DNA of 64,000 nucleotides from Gracilaria domingensis (Eukaryota > Rhodophyta > Florideophyceae > Gracilariales > Gracilariaceae). The notes under the pieces were generated by a model. That model did not search any database. It had not been told where the DNA came from and saw nothing but the letters and a program-made list of their open reading frames with translations. This document shows positions 33,113 through 41,891 of the stretch, one piece after another. Numbering within the stretch: position 1 is the stretch's first letter; the number at the start of each line of letters is the position of its first letter. The stretch is taken from assembly GCA_022539475.1 (NCBI GenBank), contig VCMS01000272.1, positions 26,481 through 90,480 on the forward strand, written 5' to 3'. The translations under genes were made by a program, and so were the position numbers.

Positions 33113-33988
33113 ATGTCGCACAAACGCACCGCTCCACGACTGACTGAGTCCTCAGCCGCTGTTAAGCGCCTTCGCCAGATGTTCCGCGCCGGCGAACTAA
33201 CGGGAGATGAAAATGCCATTGAGGTTAAAAATATGGATCTTCTTTTCAAACCGTACAAAAGTACTACGTTACGTTTAAGGTATGGAAAAATTCGAAATGA
33301 AATATTACGTCATGCTCGTAAGTTAAGTTTTGCTTCATATTATTTCTTTTGACATTTACCTGACGGTATTTTAGAGCCTGCAGCAGCACCATTTGTGACA
33401 CGAACTACAGAAGGTGAAGAGGTTTCCGCTCAACCACGGTTGGGTAACACAGAGCCAAAAGAAGATTTTGTTCCAGACGATCATATCGAAGCGTCTGACA
33501 ATACACGCCGTGGAGAGTTTAAACCTATCTGGCTACTTTCAGAATGAGAGCATGAAGAGTCGACGATTAAACATATATCTTTGGCAATTCTGATTCTATC
33601 AAGTGTACTTGAAGACCACATTGTGGCCCAAGTGGTTGACGATGGATCTGTTCTAGAGCTCAAAGTTCAATGGCCTGCGCCGATGACGAATATGGCCGTC
33701 TTGCACAAGAAATGGTTATCAAAACAATTTCAGGCCATGTTGAAATAGCATCATATGATTTTGGGTTTCAGTAGAAGCCTGAAAGCTTTAAGAGAGCCTG
33801 CTTCGGATTTTGTGTATTTTGTCTGTAGAATTGAGCTTCCTGTGGCTGTAGAAACGCATATACCGCGAAAGGAACTCTTAGATTTTAGTGATGGATCTAC
33901 AGTTTTGCACATTGATCTCAAAGCCCCAGATGATTCTTACGCTAAGAACCAAAGCATTACCAGAACGCAAGTAGATGTTTCTTTCTAA
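33113..33988 (+). pseudogene. Harbinger 1 accessory protein gene, one intron, two in-frame stops
   Basis: Exon 1 starts at ATG 33113 and contains APRLTESSAAVKRLRQMF and a basic helix-like stretch. A 57-bp GT-AG intron (33318-33374, GTAAGT...TATTTTAG) in phase 1 leads to exon 2. Exon 2 stays in one frame to 33988 apart from TGA 33545-33547 and TAG 33746-33748. The C-terminal half (LELKVQWPAP, VLHKKWLSKQF, YFVCRIELPV) is homologous to the accessory gene of Harbinger 2. Many Harbinger elements carry a second, DNA-binding (Myb-like) protein that helps the transposase; this protein occupies that role by position, but I see no Myb signature. The intron position and phase are the same in both copies. 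Confidence 0.75.
33318..33374 (+). other. Phase-1 GT-AG intron in accessory gene 1
   Basis: Donor GTAAGTTAAG, acceptor ACGGTATTTTAG; splicing keeps the frame (Ala before, Gln codon across the junction, Pro-Ala-Ala after). Accessory gene 2 has a 64-bp intron in the same place. Confidence 0.75.
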
Positions 33989-34169
33989 TACCCAATCCTA
34001 TTTTATGTCATGTGCTTAAAAGTGTTTTTCTTGATTGTTTAATGATAGGTTCTTATTACAAATCTGATAATCTTTTGAAGTAATAGTTGAGATTATAAAA
34101 AATAGAGATTTGCAAATGCAATATCAGCCTTTCCTACTGGAATATGCATTTCTCTCCCGCAATTCCCCG

Positions 34170-34491
34170 TATAGATTTTCGTTCTTTATCACCAACTTCA
34201 GAACATATTCTGTTAGAGAACATTGGACGGAAAAGCGTTAATTGCATGCTGTGTAATCTGGCGTCAAGCAAAGGTCGTGGAGGTTACACGATGTATTCGT
34301 GCAGTAGTTGTGGGAGAGGTTTTCATGTGAACTGTTTTGCACTGTTTCACCACAAGGATAAACTTAGATTCACAAGACCTAATCTCTACCATGAAATCGC
34401 AACAAGAAATCCATCCTCTAAACTACAAAGAAACAGACGAAATACTGTTCCATCATCACTCCAAACTGCAAGAGTCATTCAGAAGCAATAA
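34170..34491 (+). pseudogene. piggyBac transposase C-terminal cysteine-rich domain (detached)
   Basis: The frame carries CMLC, then YSCSSCGRGFHVNCFALFHH, the Cys/His pattern of the piggyBac C-terminal zinc-binding domain used to recognise the element ends. It follows directly after the right end of Harbinger 1 and ends in TAA at 34489-34491, completing the interrupted transposase. Confidence 0.85.
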
Positions 34492-34493
34492 AC

Positions 34494-34790
34494 TTATTTT
34501 TCTTTAAACCCCATGTACGAACTCTTGTCATCCGGCCATACGTTTTTAATACTTTTCAGGACGCAATGAGGTAGTTGAATGCGATTTTCTTTTTCCAGCA
34601 CGCCATATCTTTCTAATATGTACGTCGTGTACGCAAATTTTCGTATTTCACTGTTCGTCGTGGGTTCAAGCGTACGAATGAATATTTGGACTTGGTTTTG
34701 TCTAATACATAGGACCCGAGCGACATCGAGTAGCAGGGGGTCCCTCCACATTTTGCGCAGGTAACGTCCTTATTGTGAGGCGTAATGGCC
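34494..34790 (-). CDS. P2X7 C-terminal (ballast)-like domain ORF within piggyBac
   Basis: The minus-strand frame (34751-34494, with YLRK just before) shows WRDPLLLDVARV, then TTNSEIRKFAYTTYILERYG, IQLPHCVLKSIKNVWP and SSYMGFK at the end. This series (PLL-LDV, TN-x-R-AY, LP-CV-IR-P, Y-x-GFK) is the signature of the cytoplasmic ballast domain of P2X7 receptors, which also occurs in stand-alone proteins of invertebrates and protists. Upstream, in another frame, CAKCGGTPC may be the remains of a zinc-binding part, so the N-terminus is frameshifted or spliced. There are no membrane segments, so it is not a channel. It is tail-to-tail with the transposase, only 2 bp between the ends, inside the TTAA borders, and so appears to be transposon cargo or a partner protein. 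Confidence 0.65.
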
Positions 34791-35149
34791 GGATTGGTCG
34801 AGCAGTCGGGTATATTGGGGGCCATGGTTTGCTCCTGTCGATTTTCTTCGCATTGAGTGCTTTGCGAGGTTTTTCTAACTGGTGAGAGGTTGGCTGGTTG
34901 CGTAGGAGACCGCGGACGTGTTGGTGAAGTAACGGCGAGCTGAGCAAACGGAAGTTATGGCATTGTGCACCGCAGGTTGCAAAAATGAATATCAGCTGAG
35001 CACTGCAATATGCGCCCACAAAGCGGAGTTTTCAATCAACTACTGGAGCCACTCATAACCACGGATTAGTATCGTACACAGTGCGGTTATTGGCTGCTGG
35101 TTATGTCTATCTCGGTAGACATAATTCCATTTCGTTTCAAAAGGGTTAA

Positions 35150-35972
35150 GCGGGTGCTAATCTATGTAAATGGGTGCCACCTTATGTACAGTACTACTGA
35201 CAGGAATGTAGCACGGGAGAGAACTCAATAGACCTACCTCAGCTTATATCTGTATTTCGATAAAATATTAATCTTATTCAGATGGTGCATCAAATTACAG
35301 TTGATGTAGCTATCCAGAACTTGCTAAAGTTCTGCCAAATTAAATATTTTTCTATGTCATTCTAACACATCTCGTAAGACAATTACGTACTTGTAAAACT
35401 ATAAGCTGGGGGATGCGGGAAAATCCTAAATTTCTGTTTTCTCATGTCAAGAGACCGATGATAAATGGTAAGATAATGTAAATGAAAAGATGTATAAGAA
35501 CTTCTATATGAAGCTCTATAGCGACTAGATGCCTTCTTTTAAACTTTGAAGGTCAATTTGAGGGATATATGACAAAAATGAATATCTTGGGCATGCACGC
35601 TTTCCAACTGTCGTTGGTTATTTTTCTGTTAATTACGATTCTATGTTGTACCCAGAAATAATAACTTTGTTATGAGCTGGCATTCTGACCAAAATTGATC
35701 AACACTCAAAGAGAGCGTAACTGTGTATCTAGACAAATTTTGTACACAAAAGATTTCAAATACTTCCAAACCTGAATGGGATTAAATTGAAAAAACATTT
35801 AGTAGAAGATTCAAATGAGCTGCGTGCAAAACTGTAACAAAGCAAAACTTGATTCGGAAAAATGAACACAGCAAATTAGAGCTTTACATTATATCTCTCT
35901 ATTCATAAAAAAAAGCAGTACAAATGAAACAATTAAACGAAAACGTGAAAGCAACGTCAATATCTCTATTAA
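35150..35972. other. AT-rich spacer before Harbinger 2
   Basis: No gene is seen. GGGGATGCGGGAAAA near 35409 distantly resembles the Harbinger 1 end GGGAATTGCGGGAAT and might be the left end of Harbinger 2, but no matching right end was found beyond 39.15 kb. Confidence 0.35.
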
Positions 35973-36827
35973 CTACGCAACAATAAAATCGTCTGTATCA
36001 TTCAGCTTGGAGTGTTCTACAACAACCGCCTGTTCTAAATCCATGTAAACCACTTTTGTCGCGTCACCAATCCATCCAAGATTAGCTTTTTCTTGAACGT
36101 GACAATGAACTGGAAAAGGAAGAGGAATTCGTGCCACAGAATAGACTTCATTTGAGCTGCGCTCACGAAAAAGCTTCAACGCGCAATTGAAACCACTAAA
36201 CTTTGGATGGTCTGTTGTCATAATATTTTTGTGGAGCCACTGCTTGTGAAGAAACTCAATGTCCACAAAAGGTCTAGGCCAAGCAACTCTCAATTCAAGA
36301 ATTTTCCATTGTCAACAATATGAATCCCAAATCTCCCTTTCTCTACTCCAGCTGGTAGAACAACAGCCACGAAAAGACGACGAAGTGTAGTCTTAGGGTC
36401 ATTCTACTCTCCTGCTAGGTAGAGTGGCTTAAATTCGTTTAAGCCAAGGAGATACTCGATGCCATCTCTTGCAGGAACAGAAGCAAAAACCTCCTCCAGA
36501 TTGACATCTACTTTCTCGACCTGGCCCTGTGAATCAGAATTTGTACAACGGCGGTTCAGAACATTTGAAGATTCTTCTAAAAGAAAAGTCAGATGAAAAC
36601 TTGTCCGTGAACGTTTGAAGATGGTAAAGTCGTGGCTTACTTTGTAACTGCTCAAATTTCTTGCGCAGAATGTAGTACTGAGCTCTGAAATTAGGTAACT
36701 CATGCTGCTGAAATACCTTGTGGGACAGCCAAAACTGCTTTGGGGGTTCACTTCCTTTGATTTCACCGCGTTCGAATAATTGATTGAGTAGTTTCATGGC
36801 AGCAGAATTTTTTGTGAGACGGGGCAT
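35973..36827 (-). pseudogene. Harbinger 2 accessory protein gene, one intron (broken)
   Basis: The start is ATG 36827 (MPRLTKNSAAMKLLNQLF), aligned with the start region of accessory gene 1. Exon 1 ends in FEQLQ; a 64-bp GT-AG intron (36577-36640, GTAAGC...CTTTTCTTTTAG), phase 1, leads to exon 2 (ESSNVLNRRC). TAG at 36404-36406 follows EFKPLYLAGE, the same alignment position as the TGA in copy 1 (EFKPIWLLSE). Coding similarity resumes in frame after it, then a 1-nt shift near 36305 leads to LRVAWPRPF, LHKQWL and VARIPLPFPVH, ending at 35973. The protein family is unknown to me; two diverged copies with the same structure show it is a genuine gene of these elements. Confidence 0.72.
36577..36640 (-). 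other. Phase-1 GT-AG intron in accessory gene 2
   Basis: Donor GTAAGCCACG and a pyrimidine-rich acceptor CTTTTCTTTTAG; position and phase equal those of the intron in accessory gene 1. Confidence 0.72.
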
Positions 36828-36929
36828 TGTGGTTTGAAGGTGGTTCTGGTAGTGAGAAGCTGGAAAACAAGAGGAGCTTCTCTGTTCGATCCGATTCCCA
36901 AGTGGTAGTCGTTTCGTTGAACAGTACAC

Positions 36930-37789
36930 TCTTTTAAAGTAACTGCATATTAGCGGCAGAGGCTCTACACTACGTACGCAATTTGCCTCATCCTATCTTA
37001 CACATTTCTACCAGATATAACGTATGCGCAGAACTAGCGGTTTTCGTGGTCACTATGACGCATGATGTCATCAGTTGTGATTAACAATGTGCTTCTTACA
37101 ATTGTTCTTCAATTTGCTAGGTCCTTGTCCCAGATTGCAATCCTTCATTGTTGGAATAGACGTCTTGTAACTAGTATTCAGTTGCTATGTAAGCAAGAGG
37201 ATCCTGACAATTGCGAGGTGTTTTAAATACATCGCATTATCTTTATCTTCTTCTTCAAGATAGTGAATGTGATGTAACATTTACGGCGTAAAATGTCAAC
37301 AAGTAAAGTATGAAGGTGGCATAAACGTCTCGATTGTGAGCGATGAAATGAAGATGATATTGAAAGCCATTGCTGGTATGGAAATGCTATGTTAAGGTTG
37401 CATGAAATATAAGTAATTATCAACCAAACACTATTCTTATGACATAAAAATAACGCATTATTGCGCCTAAAAGCGATATAAACCTGTTTGGAAAGCGACG
37501 TAACCTTGAAAACTCGTTCACACTGCTCCAAAGTATGAACTCAACTACAATAGACATACAACGAAAATACATAACTTTTGCTTAATAGATGTATCTTCTA
37601 GTTTACTACTATTTCTTCCGAGAAATAGGGTAGTATACAGAAATATACCACGTCACAAAAACTTAGACTACAATGAAGAATATTTAGCACACTACAGTAC
37701 GACAGTATGAGCATAAAAATTAGAAACAAGTAGAAATGCAAAGATCTATTCTATTAGTAGAAAAGTAAATCTTCTAAGAGATGACTCTG
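36930..37789. other. Divergent intergenic region of Harbinger 2
   Basis: About 0.9 kb between the two divergent genes. TTTAAAAGAG (minus, near 36935) may serve the accessory gene. No other feature is visible. Confidence 0.4.
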
Positions 37790-37797
37790 TATATAAG
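37790..37797 (+). promoter_or_regulatory. TATA box of Harbinger 2 transposase
   Basis: TATATAAG lies about 70 bp upstream of the transposase ATG at 37864, a normal spacing for a TATA-driven transcript with a short leader. Confidence 0.6.
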
Positions 37798-37863
37798 CAA
37801 AACATAGATGTCCGTCTTTGCTCGTTATCCGAAAGAGAGCCCAACCCGCATTCCTTCCTCACT

Positions 37864-39147
37864 ATGCAACCAATCACCCCCGAACATGCCTCAAAAGGCG
37901 TAAATCTGCTTGCTGCTCAACGCCTAGAGCGGGAGGCCAATTTACAACAATTTTCGCATAAAAAAGTTGTACAAGACTCTGACGAAGAAAACGATTCAGA
38001 CTGCCCTATCTACGATTCGGTTTATTTTCAGAATGGCTCGCAATCAATTCTGTTGATGACGAAATTTTCATCTATTGAGTTTTTAAAGCACTGGGATGTA
38101 ATCAATCGTCTTTAGAAAAAAGGCTGGAATTCTGGACGCGGACGTCGCTTTACATTTTCCGAGAAAGATATTTTTTTCATGACCCTAACAACTCTTAAAC
38201 ATGGCGGAAATTGGAAATTTTTTGGTCAGATGTTCAGTATCACCGGATCTACTTTTCAAAAGGTTATAATTAAATTTATAACAGCTGTAGCCGAAGATCT
38301 GTTTCATTAGTACGTCACGTTAAATGATGGTCGTTGGGCAATGAAAAAACTTTTAAAGCATAATTTAAGCTTTCAAAATTTTCCATTCTGTCGTTACGCA
38401 ACTGATGTCATGTTCCGGCAAGCCTTTCGCCCATCTGGGAGTTTAGAGGAAGGGAAAAAATACTACAGCGGGAAGCATAAATTATATGGATACAAATCGA
38501 AAGTGTCTGTTTTCTCAAATGGTTTAGCAATTTTTGTTATGCCGCATGCTCCGGGTGCTACCTCCGACATTGATATTTTTCACAAAAATATAGACGATAA
38601 CAAGACGGCATTGAAGAAGCGAAACAATGAAGGTTTAAATTTTATGATCGATGCGGGAGATCTAATTTCAAAGTATGAAAACTCTTGGGGTGTTTTATTG
38701 GACAAAGGGTACCAGGGCGCAGCTGAAGCAGTGCGTGCCATTCATCCTAAGAAGAAACCGCAACGTGGACATTTAACTTTTGAAAAAGAAGAACGAAATT
38801 CTAAGGTGTCATCTGATCGTATTTTGGTTGAAAATTATTTTGGATGATTAACTCAGCATTGGAACGTTCTAAGTTCCAAATATCGTTGGAATGAAGCCGT
38901 ATATGACTACATATTTTTATTTTGTGCTGCTCTGACAAATGCTCATATAATGGAAAATCCGCTCAGAGCCGCTGACGGAGAATTTTATAATAGAATTCGA
39001 AACCGGCTAATGTCTATTGGTGAAGAATCTTTGACGAAGCGCAAACTTTCTCAAAAGAAGTATCGCGCAAAACGGCAGAGGAAAATGGCTGCGCATTTTA
39101 GGGCCTTCAGGTCCGATGATGGAAACATCGAACCGGGAAATATTTAA
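37864..39147 (+). pseudogene. Harbinger 2 transposase (DDE_Tnp_4 type), one frame with three stops
   Basis: All 428 codons lie in one frame; the only lesions are TAG 38113-38115, TAG 38308-38310 and TGA 38845-38847. The N-terminal half has FFMTLTTLKHGGNWKFFGQ and TGSTFQKVI, a helix-turn-helix-like region. The catalytic part has the first Asp in CRYATDVMFRQAFRP, the second in LLDKGYQGA, and the Glu in ILVENYFG; the TGA directly follows this motif where Arg (CGA) is common, a single C-to-T change. The C-terminus is very basic (KRKLSQKKYRAKRQRK), like a nuclear localisation signal. It is divergently oriented to the accessory gene at 36827. Confidence 0.82.
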
Positions 39148-39805
39148 TGATTTGCGCAATATCTAAGTATTTCGGAGATTTCAAAGTCTTTTGGTGAAAT
39201 AAACGTTATTTTCTTGCTTTTATAATGTGTGCTCTTCTACAAGCTGTTTTTTCTTTACTGTGTTACTGCTCATTGACCACTAATAAGTTCTTTTTCTTTT
39301 ATTCGCGCAAATAGTCACTATTAGTAGGGAAGATCTAATACAAAAGTAGTATTCTGATCGATGTAGAGCCAAACAAAAGTCATGAAATACTTTTTCTTTC
39401 TTTTTATGCCATAAATAAAACCTATATTTCAAAATTGTTAAATGTTTATGATCAATTTTGTGCTGAAGAAGAACAAGAGCTTTGGATAGACATCAATCCC
39501 GACCTTTTATATACTGGTAAGTGACAGGAGAGCATACATAATGTACATCCTTGATGTCTGTACAACATCTGACATAAGGAATTCAAAACAAATTCGGACA
39601 AAGACATCCCGTGTATTCAAATTCATACACCTCCAAAACCCTAGTTTTGGATGACGAGCTTAGATGCAATTAGCCATGACATGTTAAGTTGTATCTCGAA
39701 CTAAGATAAATGCCAGATAGCTGTTCTACGCCGCACTTGGACGCGCAGAAAAGAAAATGAACGTCTCATTTTCAACATTTCCAACACTTGGAGATATATA
39801 CACCG
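39148..39805. other. Spacer with one exon-like patch
   Basis: AT-rich. Around 39440-39512 the plus strand reads as coding (FCAEEEQELWIDINPDLLY) and runs into GGTAAGTGAC, a good splice donor. No continuation was found, so it is perhaps an orphan exon or gene fragment. Confidence 0.3.
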
Positions 39806-41770
39806 TGTAAACGTCATTTTTGTACCGAATGCGCAGAATGACGCGGGTGGTGACAAACCCAAGGAGGAGGTCGAGAGTACCAGCCTAGAAAGGCGAAACA
39901 AACCGATAAATGTAGCTCAGTGGTTTGTAAAAGAAAACAAACTGACAACCAACAGGCCTATGCCTGCAAGATTCAATGACAATGGCAAACAAGCAACAAC
40001 GAACGATAAACCAAACGACCGATCTGCACGAACAAAGAAACCAAATAGTACCAGCGTACCAACAGCACTGAACACTTCTAGATGAAAAAACCAACAATCA
40101 ATACAATAAGTAGAGCTTCAAAGCGCCTACAACTCGAGGCCTAAGCAATGAGCTCCAACAACTTGACAGACAACTAGATTAGCACCAACACGTACGACCA
40201 CTCTCTCGGTCACATACGCGGCGCCAACCCAACTGAAAGACAGAACACAAGCCCAATCTTAGGGCACTGTTACATAAACACTGAAGAGACGGTGATGTTC
40301 AGAACGGGAGGAACAACCTGGTAGATAGTACGGATTTTCCAGATAGACGGAGACCAAGAACAAGTAAAGCAACTCAAGCAAACCAAATACGATGATAGAG
40401 AGAAAGGCAAATCAGCAAAGCAAATGACCAGAATAAACAAACAAGAAAGCAATCATCAACAAACAACTGAAGAGTAGCGAGGGCAAACAACAATAGCCGC
40501 AGCAGTGCAATACGGGCCCATCGTAGGGCAGCACTGTGCGATACAACGGTGTCGGGGTGGGAGACCAAGCCACCCGAAGAGAACGAAAGGGAACCAAAGG
40601 AGGAAAGTTGGTGGCAGAGAAAGCACTGACTGTGCTGAAGGAAGTTGGGGATGCCAAGGGGAAAAGATGGGCTTCACGAAGAACGGGTGTGTGGGGACGA
40701 ATAATGTAGGTGGTCTGGACTTGATGATCTGGTCTTGATCGTGTGGTCTGACTGAGATGAGATGACGGCGAGAGTGAGAAGATGAGGGTCTATATAGACA
40801 GCCACATGCTGCGGCAGCTTCCAACATTCAATATGACATGTCACCATCGGTCGTGTGATACACGAATATTAGACACGAAGTTCCATTCCAAGTATTCATG
40901 GCAGACGAATGTTCTAGTTGCCGAAACCCTAAGCCAAGAAGTTGTACTCGCCCTTCTTATTGGGTGCGGGATGCATGCCGGAGTCATTGCTGATACTAGT
41001 AGCATGTTGCGTCACACATTATGCGTTGAGGTGGAAGCAGCCAGGCTCCATGGAGATAGACTAGGTTGAATACATCATCTTGTCATAGCCACGCTGTCTC
41101 TCAGCGGCGCTGTCCTGCGCGCATCGGCGCCGTCTATGATAGAAATTAACGAGAGATCAATTGTGTCGCGTGGAACCACGCGCGAGATTGATGTTGTTGC
41201 GGACGTGTCGCGGCAGTGGCAGCATTCGTAGCACTTCACTAGTAGATCGTGGTGACACAGCATCACATGCGGTGTATAGGTAGCCGCATCACCATGCACT
41301 TTGCACACGGTCATAATGACAGTCTCTGTCTGATACGAGTGTAGCAGCAAAGCCAGAAAGGGCAAGCTCCAGAACAGCACCAAGCAGCGAAATCATAGCG
41401 TAGCGGCAGCGGGGCGGGTGCGCTGTAGTACGGTGTCCAGGGGTGCGGCGATGGGCGGAAAGTGAGCAACGAGTGGCGGCACCAATTGCAACAATCTTCG
41501 AGGCGGTGGTTGTGTGTGAGGCGTGCGGAAAGAGAGATGACACAGTGCTGCGCGGTCGGCGATGAGCGCAGCTGAAGCACCGTGGTCACTGTGCGGCGGC
41601 CTGTTCGGGTCGCTTCGAGACGACGGAGGGAGCGATGGTGAGCCTCTGCGCTGTCTGGTTGTGCTAAATAAGCAACCAACCCTGCAAACCCTAGTTCCAG
41701 CAGTGCACTTTGATGTACGCCGTTCCGCCTCTTTCGTGTCATTTGTGGTACTGACGAATCCGCCTTTACA
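39806..41770 (-). repeat. 3' LTR of gag-only retroelement (1965 bp)
   Basis: Plus-strand ends are TGTAAACGTC and GCCTTTACA, a TGTAAA/TTTACA inverted terminal repeat. The boundary at 39806 is where this copy and the one at 44097 stop being identical on the outer side. The other end follows a G-run (TTGGGGGGTG on the minus strand), a polypurine tract candidate. TATA box TCTATATAGA at 40789-40798. Compared with 44097-46061 I see only two base differences (around 40690), so the insertion is very young. Confidence 0.82.
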
Positions 41771-41891
41771 CACCCCCCAACTCAGCGGTCGCTACGCCTG
41801 GGCGACCAAGACGTGGCATAAGCATGATCAATGTTCAACATGTGATTGGCAGAGTGAATCTTCGAGTAACGTCTCAACTGAATGGTTTGAA

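Larger units (their letters stand above)
30834..34168. mobile_element. PIF/Harbinger-like DNA transposon 1, nested in piggyBac
   Basis: It splits the piggyBac transposase from its cysteine-rich C-terminus. Candidate ends are GGGAATTGCGGGA (from 30834) and TCCCGCAATTCCC (34155-34167), inverted repeats of 13 bp. The expected 3-bp duplication is not evident (GCC versus CGT), so boundaries are approximate. It contains a DDE_Tnp_4-type transposase on minus and a spliced accessory gene on plus, transcribed divergently. Confidence 0.75.
28594..35145 (+). mobile_element. piggyBac-type DNA transposon (6552 bp with a nested Harbinger)
   Basis: TTAA at 28590-28593 and 35146-35149 flanks inverted ends CCCTTTTGAAACG and CGTTTCAAAAGGG, 13 bp and perfect. 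Both ends have subterminal hairpins built on TTATGTCTA/TAGACATAA. Inside are a broken transposase (+), its detached cysteine-rich tail (+), and a facing ORF with a P2X7-ballast-like domain (-). A Harbinger element of about 3.3 kb is inserted within the transposase gene. Confidence 0.93.

Noticed and set aside
40412-41742. Several 80-143-codon frames on both strands, repeated at +4291
   Set aside because: They are inside the 1965-bp LTR; repetition is due to LTR duplication and they show no protein motifs.
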